IMG/VR virus record: IMGVR_UViG_3300024344_002032 | Span: 1-64,000 of that record | Length of the DNA stretch: 64,000 nucleotides | Reading direction: 5' to 3' (one strand) | Source: a virus | In this document: positions 18,348 through 26,052 of the stretch, in pieces | Numbering within the stretch: the stretch's first letter is position 1 | How the letters are laid out: each line of letters opens with the position of its first letter | The notes under the pieces: model-generated | Told to the model about the DNA's origin: nothing | Seen by the model: only the letters and a program-made list of their open reading frames with translations | Databases searched by the model: none | Translations under genes and position numbers: made by a program

Positions 18348-19720
18348 TATGGACTCATTGTTTTTTGATAAACTATATTTAACTTATCGGTTGTTTTTAA
18401 ATTATAACCAGGACTTAAATTAGAACTATTTCCTTTTACTGCTAAATGTGTCTTAGAATATGTAGAAGACCCTGTTATGAAAAAATCTGCAGGATCGTTA
18501 CTATTTGTTTGATTATTATTGGATACTAAACTCATACCATTAGCTGCTACTTGTAAACTTCCTGTCAAAATTTCCATACTTGATGAATTAGAACCAAGTT
18601 GTAAATCATATAATTGTGTTGTTCCATCTTTTGATGAAGACTCTGAACCAGAAAGTATAAGTGTACTTTGCTGATAAAATAAGTTACCATATTCCATATT
18701 AATAACTGCTTTTGTATCTAAAGAACTTGTTGGTGATCCACTATTTCTCATAACAAACATCGTTTCACCACCATATATGTTTGTAAATTCTAAATCTTGT
18801 ATTTCTTGACCTACTGCATATGTCTTACCTCTAATAAAATCAGTTGTACCTGCTAATCCACTATTTCTTTTTGTTGTAGAAGTAAATGCTTTTAATGTTT
18901 GTGTTTTAGTATCTGGGTTAAAAAGTGAAGAAACACTCATATCTGTTTCGTCTATAACATCAATCTTTTTTGGTGTAATATATTTTTGTGTATTTATTTT
19001 ATCATTAAATGCTTCAGGAACTAAATAACCATATAATTGTAATGAAAATGTAGTCTTGATGAATCTTTCACCCTCACTCATTTCTGTAGAATCTTCAAAA
19101 GATTCTATGTTTGATTGAAACTTTAGTTTTCCTGGTTCTCCCCAATATGAACCATCAGCCCAATTTACCTTTTCTATAATCTTATTCATCTGTTCTATGT
19201 AAGCAGTGAATATAATACACTCATAGTTAAGTGTAACATAGTCAGGCATAGCTACATTATATAATTCTCTTTGTGGTAGTAAACCTCTGTCTGTTGAAAA
19301 TCTGTTGTATCTGTTTTGTGAAGAATATTTCTTTTCAAATGAGTAAAATAACTTTGGGTCGTTTGCATCAAGTTTATCTACTGCTATCTCAGACCTTTTA
19401 GACATAGATGTTCTTTTAAAAACAATTACTGGAGTAATCAATTGTCTTTTACTATCTCTCAAATAACCTTGTTTACGAATGGTAGCCCATCTTTCAGGAT
19501 TAGCATACATTAGTGGAACTTTTACTTCTTCACCTTGTTCCATTACACTAGGTTTAATAACTTCATTAAAATAATACATAATAGAAGCATCAACATCCAA
19601 TAAACCAACTTCTACATTTTTAACTGTATCGTTAGTTCTTCTTTTTATATTACCTCTATTTTGTGTACCACCATATTTGATAAGTCTTTCACTACGTGGT
19701 AATGGTTTTAATCTAGCCAC
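18347..19720 (-). CDS. Probable tail sheath stabiliser/completion protein, gp15-like
   Basis: A 457-residue protein. Residues 30-230 show the pattern of gp15-type proteins: EEVKVPLMYANPERWATI, PVIVFKRTSM, and MPDYVTLNYECIIFTAYIEQMNKIIEKV, that is a strand-rich core after which a conserved helix follows the central strand. T4 gp15 is 272 residues, so the 200 residues after about 250, rich in Ser, Thr and Asn, are an added domain. Gene order (gp13-like, gp14-like, this gene) agrees with the T4 order 13-14-15. Moderate certainty; an alternative is a different neck component. Confidence 0.5.
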   Translation of the reverse strand: MARLKPLPRSERLIKYGGTQNRGNIKRRTNDTVKNVEVGLLDVDASIMYYFNEVIKPSVMEQGEEVKVPLMYANPERWATIRKQGYLRDSKRQLITPVIVFKRTSMSKRSEIAVDKLDANDPKLFYSFEKKYSSQNRYNRFSTDRGLLPQRELYNVAMPDYVTLNYECIIFTAYIEQMNKIIEKVNWADGSYWGEPGKLKFQSNIESFEDSTEMSEGERFIKTTFSLQLYGYLVPEAFNDKINTQKYITPKKIDVIDETDMSVSSLFNPDTKTQTLKAFTSTTKRNSGLAGTTDFIRGKTYAVGQEIQDLEFTNIYGGETMFVMRNSGSPTSSLDTKAVINMEYGNLFYQQSTLILSGSESSSKDGTTQLYDLQLGSNSSSMEILTGSLQVAANGMSLVSNNNQTNSNDPADFFITGSSTYSKTHLAVKGNSSNLSPGYNLKTTDKLNIVYQKTMSP

Positions 19721-20205
19721 TAATTACTCCTAATTCTTTCTATTTGTAAATTAGAACGTCTCACTAAGAATCCTGATAAAACTACAGACCAATTATTATC
19801 TACTTGTCCACCAACTAACTGATTTTCATTCATATTAGAAACTTCCCAATGACCAAAATTCCAATCTATAACATCACCAAGTTCAGGTCTTATATCTGCA
19901 TCTTGTAATGATTGTCTAAGTATAGCAAATGTAGCATTTTGTCTTAAATCTGGTCCAAACTCATCTGTATTAAAATCAAAATCGTCTGCAGTTATCAATG
20001 CTGCTACTTGAACACCTGGCTTATATAATTTACCAGCTGCTGCTTCACCATACATATTGGTTTTTGTTTCTTGTATAGAATGTTGATAAATAACAATTGT
20101 CTGATTTATTATACCATCTTGATTAGACGTTAAATCACCAACAAGTTCATTATTAACTCTATCCATGAAATCTTTGTCATTTTTTGAATAATATCTTGTA
20201 GCCAT
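19720..20205 (-). CDS. Probable neck protein, gp14-like
   Basis: A 161-residue protein (MATRYYSKNDKDFMDRVNNEL) with AGGAT upstream. It has a mixed alpha/beta C-terminal half ending VLSGFLVRRSNLQIERIRSN. In T4 the neck protein gp14 (256 residues) lies between genes 13 and 15, and this gene has the matching position and the general length class. The sequence match I can see is weak, so the call rests mainly on gene order. Confidence 0.4.
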   Translation of the reverse strand: MATRYYSKNDKDFMDRVNNELVGDLTSNQDGIINQTIVIYQHSIQETKTNMYGEAAAGKLYKPGVQVAALITADDFDFNTDEFGPDLRQNATFAILRQSLQDADIRPELGDVIDWNFGHWEVSNMNENQLVGGQVDNNWSVVLSGFLVRRSNLQIERIRSN

Positions 20206-20209
20206 TTAA

Positions 20210-21373
20210 TTATCCTATATAAATTGGATAAGGAACTTTTTGCAGTTTCTCCTGTAATGCTTGAGCCTCATCCCTTTCTTGTTCCATAAGAGTTTTTCTA
20301 CTTGTTTGTTCTAACATCTCTCTTAATTGTGAAATCAAGAATTCTTTTTCAGTCTGAGCCTCTTGTCTCATTGTTTCACCATCTAAAGTTGTATCAGCAT
20401 TAGGAATAGGTATAGTTCCATATTTTCCTCTAATCATTCCTAATAATTCTTTACATAATGCTAATCCATATTTTCTAATCCATTGAACACCAACTGAATT
20501 AATAGAACCATATTTCATATCATCATATGGTATATTAGAATAATCTGAAACTACTCCAGATCCACTTGCAGTTCCATATGGTCTTCTTAATACATCATCT
20601 CTATCTTCTTTTACTACATAATCAAAATATAAATCTGAGGTTGCAGTAGGATTAGGGAATATTCTTAGTTGGTTATTCGTCATTTCAAAAGTATATGCTG
20701 ATTTTCGAATCGCATCATTAAACTCTATAGCTTGTATTCTTAATAAGTCTTCGTATACTGGCATTAATGTAAAAGATACAGCTGGTGAATAAGCACCAAA
20801 TCCAAATCCTTCTACTAAATTAATACTACCATATCCTGTAGTTGCATACGGGTCAAAATATCTTTGAATAGCAGGACTTGCTTCGTGATACACTCTTTTA
20901 ACCTCTATTCCTTTTCCACTTTCACTCACTTCTGAGAATAAAGCGTTTAAATCATATGTTTGTGAACCACTATGTATCGTAACTTTACCTTTTTTCCATT
21001 GAACATCACCACCTACACCAACTTCAGTTCCATATTGTTCTGAAAGTTCAATAGTTCTAGCCATACTTGGTTTAAGATTTCTATGTGTAAAATCTGAACC
21101 AGTAGGTTGTCCTTGTGCTACTAATAAATTGTCTTTTATGTTAAACTGATTGACTTGAGCTGCATATTCTGCTGTAGCTTCTTCATAACAAGCAAAGAAT
21201 TGTGCTGCTTGTAATTCAACGGATACAATTGGGTATCCAAGTCTTTTTGCACACCACTCTGAGAACTGTACCGATGCACTTGCAAAACCAGCTTCTGCGT
21301 CATATAACTGCCAGGGTGTTGAACCTGATGAGTTAAACGAAGCGCTTCCTGGCCAAATTGGCTGTTGTGCCAT
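20210..21373 (-). CDS. Probable neck protein, gp13-like
   Basis: A 387-residue protein with AGGAG before the ATG. The N-terminal region (WCAKRLGYPIVSVELQ, FFACYEEATAEYAAQV) has the helical pattern found in head-completion/neck proteins of marine T4-like phages; the middle is strand-rich, and the last 60 residues are a long charged helix (LREMLEQTSRKTLMEQERDEAQALQEKLQKV). It starts the neck gene run gp13-gp14-gp15 and follows its own gap with a terminator. T4 gp13 is 309 residues. Confidence 0.5.
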   Translation of the reverse strand: MAQQPIWPGSASFNSSGSTPWQLYDAEAGFASASVQFSEWCAKRLGYPIVSVELQAAQFFACYEEATAEYAAQVNQFNIKDNLLVAQGQPTGSDFTHRNLKPSMARTIELSEQYGTEVGVGGDVQWKKGKVTIHSGSQTYDLNALFSEVSESGKGIEVKRVYHEASPAIQRYFDPYATTGYGSINLVEGFGFGAYSPAVSFTLMPVYEDLLRIQAIEFNDAIRKSAYTFEMTNNQLRIFPNPTATSDLYFDYVVKEDRDDVLRRPYGTASGSGVVSDYSNIPYDDMKYGSINSVGVQWIRKYGLALCKELLGMIRGKYGTIPIPNADTTLDGETMRQEAQTEKEFLISQLREMLEQTSRKTLMEQERDEAQALQEKLQKVPYPIYIG

Positions 21374-21430
21374 AAATTTCTCCTATATATAGAGTATTTA
21401 GATATATCTGATAATAAATATAAAATAAAC

Positions 21431-21460
21431 AAAAAAGGGGAAGTATTAAACTTCCCCTTT
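21431..21460 (-). terminator. Rho-independent terminator after the post-capsid gene
   Basis: Perfect 10-bp arms aaaggggaag (21434-21443) and cttccccttt (21451-21460) with a seven-base loop, followed on the minus strand by TTTTTTG. It separates the 155-residue gene from the neck genes. Confidence 0.88.
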
Positions 21461-21483
21461 AATATAAACTAAATTAATAGTTA

Positions 21484-21951
21484 TTATGATTGATCTACCC
21501 AAGTTCCACGAACATCAGCAATATGCCAACCTACTGAACTCATACCAATTAAGTGAACAAAGTCTAATCTTGCTTGTGTTGCTTTAGTATTGATAATATC
21601 TTTATCATCCGTACCTGCTGCACCTGCAATATCAACTAAGAATTTATCACTTGAATTTGGTGAAATTGTCAATAATGCACCAGCGTCAGCTGCTGAATTA
21701 ACAACAATAAAAGAAGCACCAACTACCACTGCTGGTAATGTTAGTGTTTTTGCATCTGTAGCGATATTAACATAAGCACCAACTTGAACACTATGTGTTG
21801 CTACTGCTAATGTAGTATCGGCGGTTAGTGTTACAGCTGAAAGACCACTAAAAGCAGGATATGCTCCTTGTGAATCAGCTAAATCATCAAAATATCTACC
21901 ATGTGAACGGCGTAAGGCATTTTTAATATTACCTCTTGTGTCTACACCCAT
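21484..21951 (-). CDS. Probable capsid decoration/head structural protein
   Basis: A 155-residue protein; I chose ATG at 21951 (MGVDTRGNIKNALRRSHGRYF) because AGGAG lies seven bases before it, whereas the longer frame has no ribosome site and would cross a hairpin. The first 35 residues are basic and helical; the rest is strongly beta-forming and rich in Ala, Val and Thr (AVTLTADTTLAVATHSVQVG). It is a one-gene unit directly after the capsid gene, flanked by terminators, two hairpins and late-promoter-like sites, so it can be expressed separately at a high level. A decoration protein is an inference from position and fold. Confidence 0.65.
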   Translation of the reverse strand: MGVDTRGNIKNALRRSHGRYFDDLADSQGAYPAFSGLSAVTLTADTTLAVATHSVQVGAYVNIATDAKTLTLPAVVVGASFIVVNSAADAGALLTISPNSSDKFLVDIAGAAGTDDKDIINTKATQARLDFVHLIGMSSVGWHIADVRGTWVDQS

Positions 21952-21974
21952 TTGATTTCTCCTAATTAAAATTA

Positions 21975-21983
21975 ATAAATATC
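21975..21983 (-). promoter_or_regulatory. GATATTTAT motif before the post-capsid gene
   Basis: Coding-strand GGATATTTATTAATTTTAATTAGGAG: the motif lies directly ahead of the ribosome site of the 155-residue gene, 24 bases before the start codon. Confidence 0.35.
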
Positions 21984-21987
21984 CTAC

Positions 21988-22063
21988 GATAGAGGTTAAC
22001 CGAAGTCGAGGCTCTATCATTGTATTTATGAAGTGAAAGGTTAACCGAAGTCGAGGCTCTCAC
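21988..22063 (-). repeat. Two CUUCGG hairpins carrying a 23-bp direct repeat
   Basis: A 23-bp direct repeat (21993-22015 and 22038-22060, offset 45) contains CTTCGG on the coding strand. Each copy is embedded in a hairpin with different outer arms: gatagag/ctctatc at 21988-22018 (perfect 7 bp) and gtgaaag/ctctcac at 22033-22063 (one G-U wobble that pairs only on minus RNA). The different arms with preserved pairing suggest selected RNA structure. Between them lies TATTTATG (minus CATAAATA), close to a late promoter. Confidence 0.7.
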
Positions 22064-22078
22064 CCATCGAATACAATA

Positions 22079-22087
22079 ATAAATATC
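22079..22087 (-). promoter_or_regulatory. GATATTTAT motif between gp23 terminator and hairpins
   Basis: Coding-strand CTGATATTTATTATTG, eight bases after the gp23 terminator and ahead of the two hairpins. It is the first of two copies in the same intergenic region. Confidence 0.35.
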
Positions 22088-22094
22088 AGGACAC

Positions 22095-22127
22095 AAAAAA
22101 AGGGTGATATAAATACCACCCTTTTTT
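22095..22127 (-). terminator. Rho-independent terminator of the major capsid gene
   Basis: Arms aaaaaaagggtg and caccctttttt enclose a ten-base A+T loop; the minus strand ends in a run of seven T. It lies about 40 bases after the gp23 stop codon. Confidence 0.88.
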
Positions 22128-22166
22128 CAAATATAAGGATCGAAATCCTTATTAATGTACTAACTA

Positions 22167-23807
22167 TTATACATAGTTAACATCAGCAACGATCACAGTA
22201 CCGTAGAATTCTGGTCTAACCATCTTCTTCGCGTATCTTGTCATTACACCTTTACGTGGTGTAAAGTTCTTTGGATCGTAAACTAATGGAGTCATTATAA
22301 GAGGTACATAAGGAGCATATACTGCGCCAGTTTCTAAGAAATTACTTCCTCTGAAACCAACAAGTATTTTGTTTTCCTGCATATATGGGTTCTTATAAAC
22401 AGTATATCTGTTATTAAGAGCACCAACTTTTTGTACGCCCATAGCGAATGACTTATTAGCTGCATCAGCATCAGAATCAGAAGCGTATCCAGGAATACTC
22501 TCTATAATAGTTGCTGTTTCAGGTGAAACCACCATGAAATTAGCACCACCACGTAGAGTTTTCTGATGGATTGCATTTGATACTGCTTGTATTTTGTTTC
22601 CAAGTGTCTGGAACCAATCGCCTTTTGTGTAAGCGTTGGATGCACCTGAAGACTCAACAAATGAAGTAGAAGCAGAATCGTATTCATATCCGACTCTTGC
22701 TGACCACTTTTCTTCTTTAGCAGATGCGCCTGCCATTAACATATCAAGGATTTCAAGATCAATTTCCATTGAAATGTATTCACTTAACATAGCTGTCAAT
22801 TCAGCTTCAGCGTCAACACTATGATATGCATTCAAGTCTTGAGCTAGCTCAGGTGACCATACTGCTTTCAATTTACGTGTCTTCGCAACTATTGCGACAG
22901 ATTTAAGTGAGATGTCGATTTCTGGAATGTCAATATCAGATTCAGGATTTGCGTCAAATCCAGCTGCTGATTGTTCAAAATCGCCGCGAGTTGTGTCTGT
23001 TGGTGATTTGTGGTACTTGACTTCCCAAGAACCTGTAAATGCTGCAAGAGTTGTTCCTGCATTGTTTGGATCTACAACAAATACTACATTACTTGCACTA
23101 AATTTAGTGTAAGCTGGATATTGTGTAGAAATTGAAGATCCGTTTGAACCTGTGATTGAGAATGCTCTCACACCATCTTCATCAAGTGCTGCGTTGATAC
23201 TTGCTTTAGGTACTGTTAACCTAACCAAGTTTCCAGCTGCTATAGATGCAGATAGATCAGGTTCGAAATCAACGTCAGACCATACTGCAGATGCAGAAAC
23301 TAGCGAACTAGCTTGGTTAATAGTTACACGTTGATCATTAATTGAATATCCAAATTTGCCAGCGCCATAAAGACCGCCCGATGCGTCAGCGTTTGACTTA
23401 GAAGTATTACCAAAAACATCACTATTTTCAGTTTGCTGCCCTGATTGTGCAGATCCATACTTGAAGTCAAGATAGAAGATAAGTCCACTTGGTAGGTTCA
23501 TAGGTTGAACACTAACAAATTCTTGTGCTGCTAACTCACCAAAGATTCTACGAACCAATGGTAATGCTACACCTGACCACTCTTCTTGGTTAGAAGCAGT
23601 ACCTGTGCGACTTGCTTCGTCAATAAGTTGACGAGCTTGGTTTTCAAGAAGAACAGCCATACCATGTGTCTGCGTTTCTCCTTCAATACCTTCTAAAAGT
23701 CCAGTGGGCTCCCACTTCTTCACTAACTCACGAGTTTGCTCAAGCAACTGACGATGAGGGTTATACCCTTCCATCAATTTTGTTAAATTGCCTGCGTTTT
23801 CGCTCAT
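22167..23807 (-). CDS. 23: Major capsid protein gp23
   Basis: A 546-residue HK97-fold capsid protein of the T4 type (T4 gp23 is 521). Family features are FVSVQPMNLPSGLIFYLDFKYG near residue 95, the KLKAVWSPELAQDLNAYHSVDAEAEL helix region near 310, and the C-terminal APYVPLIMTPLVYDPKNFTPRKGVMTRY. The N-terminal 64 residues are a helical propeptide: LIDE at 61-64 followed by Ala65 matches the gp21 cleavage rule (L/I)-x-E, at almost the same position as the T4 cut after residue 65. ATG has GGAG, and the 14 bases before and including the start are identical to those of the scaffold gene. A strong terminator follows. Confidence 0.96.
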   Translation of the reverse strand: MSENAGNLTKLMEGYNPHRQLLEQTRELVKKWEPTGLLEGIEGETQTHGMAVLLENQARQLIDEASRTGTASNQEEWSGVALPLVRRIFGELAAQEFVSVQPMNLPSGLIFYLDFKYGSAQSGQQTENSDVFGNTSKSNADASGGLYGAGKFGYSINDQRVTINQASSLVSASAVWSDVDFEPDLSASIAAGNLVRLTVPKASINAALDEDGVRAFSITGSNGSSISTQYPAYTKFSASNVVFVVDPNNAGTTLAAFTGSWEVKYHKSPTDTTRGDFEQSAAGFDANPESDIDIPEIDISLKSVAIVAKTRKLKAVWSPELAQDLNAYHSVDAEAELTAMLSEYISMEIDLEILDMLMAGASAKEEKWSARVGYEYDSASTSFVESSGASNAYTKGDWFQTLGNKIQAVSNAIHQKTLRGGANFMVVSPETATIIESIPGYASDSDADAANKSFAMGVQKVGALNNRYTVYKNPYMQENKILVGFRGSNFLETGAVYAPYVPLIMTPLVYDPKNFTPRKGVMTRYAKKMVRPEFYGTVIVADVNYV

Positions 23808-23830
23808 TTTAATTCTCCAAAAGAATGTTA

Positions 23831-25054
23831 TTAAAGAATATTAGCCAACTTCTGGAAGCGTTGTTTCATATCTGTGCCTTCAGAAATTATTTCTTCTTGC
23901 TTTTCAGACTTTGTAGAAGCAACAGCTTTAGATGCTGAGCCTTTATGTTCTTTAATAGGTTTAATATTTTCGTTACTAAAATTCTCAGCTACAGTTGCAT
24001 ATACCAACTTGATTTCTCTAAGAGTTTTAGCTCGATCGAATGTTTCAACTACTTTCATCTTCTGCTCGTTATTCATTCCAAACGCTCTAAAGAGTTTGTT
24101 TGTGAATAAGAGTTTAGCATTAAGTAAATTGACTTCATTTAGTTTTTCACGTAGATATTTCACTACCTTGCGATGCTCTTTAAGGTCTCCCTTAAGCGTT
24201 TCAACTTCTTCAGTAGTAGCTGCTGCTTCATCTTCTGTAAGTGCTTTAATCACTTCTTCTAAATCAACATCTTCTTCTACTTCCTCGGCTTCGTCAACTT
24301 CTTCAGCTTCGTCAACTTCTTCTGCTTCATCTACTGATTCGTCAGCTTCATCAACTTCTTCTGCTTCTTTAAGTTTTCCTTTGCCAGGATCTTCCTCATC
24401 AGAACCCGAAGCTTGCTTCACGCCAGTACCTTTACCGATACCAGATGATGTTGATTGTTCATCAACTTCTTCAGCTTCGTCAACTTCTTCTGCTTCATCT
24501 ACTTCTTCAGCTTCATCTACAGAATCGTCTTCAAGTTCTTTTAGGATTTCGTCTAGATCTAAGTCTTCATCCATCTCATCATCATCTTCATCTTTCATCT
24601 CATCAACTTCTTCAGCTTCATCAACTTCTTCAGTTTCAGAAATAGGTGCATATTTAACACCATTGATTTCGATAACGCCTTCATCTTCCATCTCTTCTTC
24701 GTCGCCCATGTCATCTTCGTCGCCCATATCGTCTTCAGGTGCTTCTTCGCCCATGTCTTCTTCATCACCCATATCGTCTTCAGGTGCTTCATCATCCATC
24801 TCATCACCATCGCGAGACATATACTTGCTAGCCATTTCATCAGCTTCAGGAGCTTCTTCATCTTCATCTTCATCTTCAAGTTCATCGATATCTAATTCAT
24901 CGACTGCATCTTCCATTTCAGATTGAATCTTTTTAGAAAGCATAGATTTTAAACGAGGAGTAAACGCTTCTTCAAGAGCCAGTTTTGCGTTAGCAAGTGC
25001 AGTTTCACGAACCGCTTTTGCGTCAGCAATTGCATCTTTTAAAAGTTCATCCAT
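23831..25054 (-). CDS. Prohead core scaffolding protein, gp22-like
   Basis: A 407-residue, extremely acidic protein directly upstream of gp23, the position of gene 22 in T4. Residues 1-60 are a helix (MDELLKDAIADAKAVRETAL); residues 55-265 are low-complexity Asp/Glu with many EEVDEA and EAPEDDMGDE repeats; residues 275-370 form a long charged helix (VVKYLREKLNEVNLLNAKLLF, LFRAFGMNNEQKMKVVETFDRA) like the core helix of gp22. Many (L/I)-x-E sites would let gp21 degrade it during maturation. T4 gp22 is 269 residues, so the acidic expansion is the main difference. It shares the ribosome site GGAGAATTAAAATG with gp23. Confidence 0.75.
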   Translation of the reverse strand: MDELLKDAIADAKAVRETALANAKLALEEAFTPRLKSMLSKKIQSEMEDAVDELDIDELEDEDEDEEAPEADEMASKYMSRDGDEMDDEAPEDDMGDEEDMGEEAPEDDMGDEDDMGDEEEMEDEGVIEINGVKYAPISETEEVDEAEEVDEMKDEDDDEMDEDLDLDEILKELEDDSVDEAEEVDEAEEVDEAEEVDEQSTSSGIGKGTGVKQASGSDEEDPGKGKLKEAEEVDEADESVDEAEEVDEAEEVDEAEEVEEDVDLEEVIKALTEDEAAATTEEVETLKGDLKEHRKVVKYLREKLNEVNLLNAKLLFTNKLFRAFGMNNEQKMKVVETFDRAKTLREIKLVYATVAENFSNENIKPIKEHKGSASKAVASTKSEKQEEIISEGTDMKQRFQKLANIL

Positions 25055-25191
25055 TTTAATTCTCCATAATTGGATTCAGTATAGTTATTGGGAACTATAA
25101 TAAGTTGTATTAACTTCAGGTACACTTTATGATGTATTAGAATAATACGAAAGTGTATTTCGTTTTATATAAATATATAAAACTCTAAAAA
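25055..25191 (-). promoter_or_regulatory. Intergenic leader of the scaffold-capsid unit with inverted repeats
   Basis: The 137-base gap between bS21 and the scaffold gene holds a 7-bp inverted repeat TATAGTT-attggg-AACTATA (25080-25099), a small hairpin CGAAA-gtgta-TTTCG (25148-25162) and an ATAAATAT site (25169-25176). It is A+T rich and without a terminator-like T run. As it precedes the most highly expressed head genes it is a likely promoter and leader region, but no T4 consensus element is present on the coding strand. Confidence 0.45.
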
Positions 25192-25383
25192 TCAATCAAA
25201 TTTTGATTGTCTTTTAGCTCTAGCTTTTGCTTTAGCTTTTTTCTCTTTTCTAATTTCTGATGGTTTAGTGTAAAATTCTCTTTCTCTTAATTCATAAAGA
25301 ATCTTACTATCTTTAACCTTTTTTTTGAAAATTGATATTGCTTTTTCTATCGATTGTCCTTTTCGGACTTTTACTTCTATCAA
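25192..25383 (-). CDS. rpsU: Ribosomal protein bS21 homologue
   Basis: A 63-residue basic protein with the bS21 signature: IEVKVRKGQSIEKAISIFKKKV, then LYELREREFYTKPSEIRKEK, and a Lys/Ala/Arg-rich tail. E. coli bS21 (71 residues) has the matching VRRREFYEKPTTERKR. bS21 sits on the 30S platform near the anti-Shine-Dalgarno end of 16S rRNA and is needed for initiation; phage copies may replace the host protein to favour viral mRNA. The start is TTG with AGAGG five bases upstream; no ATG exists in frame near the N-terminus. It lies between head genes, so expression would be late. Phage-encoded bS21 is known from marine phages, including pelagiphages. Confidence 0.9.
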   Translation of the reverse strand: MIEVKVRKGQSIEKAISIFKKKVKDSKILYELREREFYTKPSEIRKEKKAKAKARAKRQSKFD

Positions 25384-25391
25384 ATAAACCT

Positions 25392-26021
25392 CTACTTTTT
25401 AACTGCTTTAGTAACTGCTTGTCTTCTTTTATGTAGATATCTGTCTGAATCGTCTGTATCACCATCATTATCTATATCTTTATCATCTCTATCTTCAAAA
25501 TCATCTTCAGGTTCTACTTTGCTTGGGTCGACTTTATCCATAGCTTCATCTAAATCATAATATCTACCAAGAATGTGTCCCATATCTTCATATAGAGATT
25601 CCATTCTTTGTTGTAGTGCGTTTGCTTCTTTTGCTATCTTTGTAAACTCACCAGAAGTATTTCCTAATGATTTCATATTCTTATTAATTGTAACTTTGTC
25701 AAACCAATCATCGGTTTCTTGTAAAGTTGCTATACGAGCTTTTTCAGCTAACTCAGAAAGACCTTTAGCGACATCACGAAGTGATCCTTCTCTATAAATC
25801 ATTTCACCCATACGGCTGAAGTTCTTTACTTCTTCTACGAATGCTCCTGCATCCACACGTTTTTTATCTTCACCAAACCATTCACCCTCTACTAAGTCTT
25901 TCATACCGGGTACTGATACAGTATTAGATGGTCTCAATGTAACTAAACCACCAACTGTAGAAAACGGTTGTGTTCCAAAGTTTTCTTTGATTAAATCTTT
26001 CATTTTTATGTCTTTAGCCAT
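25392..26021 (-). CDS. Head-associated protein with capsid-targeting-like leader and Ca-binding-like tail
   Basis: A 209-residue protein. The N-terminus MAKDIKMKDLIKEN is a variant of the M-I-K-L-K-D-(I/L)-I-x-E leader shared by five other genes here, with a predicted gp21 cut after LIKE. The middle is helical (GLSELAEKARIATLQE, EANALQQRMESLYEDMGHILG). The C-terminus has DKDIDNDGDTDDSDRYLHKRR, a D-x-D-x-D-G-D loop like dockerin/EF-hand calcium sites. It overlaps neither neighbour but is nine bases from bS21. Probably an internal or core head protein; function unknown. Confidence 0.7.
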   Translation of the reverse strand: MAKDIKMKDLIKENFGTQPFSTVGGLVTLRPSNTVSVPGMKDLVEGEWFGEDKKRVDAGAFVEEVKNFSRMGEMIYREGSLRDVAKGLSELAEKARIATLQETDDWFDKVTINKNMKSLGNTSGEFTKIAKEANALQQRMESLYEDMGHILGRYYDLDEAMDKVDPSKVEPEDDFEDRDDKDIDNDGDTDDSDRYLHKRRQAVTKAVKK

Positions 26022-26040
26022 AATTAACTCCTATATAGAT

Positions 26041-26048
26041 ATAAATAT
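26041..26048 (-). promoter_or_regulatory. TATATTTAT motif variant before the 209-residue gene
   Basis: Coding-strand TTTATATTTATATC, 20 bases before the start at 26021 and just ahead of AGGAG. It differs from the main motif only by T for G at the first base. Similar variants lie at 21414-21421 and 32675-32682. Confidence 0.25.
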
Positions 26049-26052
26049 AAAC

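Noticed and set aside
23874-24926. Ser-rich 350-residue plus-strand frame
   Set aside because: It is the reverse reading of the Asp/Glu repeats of the scaffold gene; low complexity, no ribosome site.
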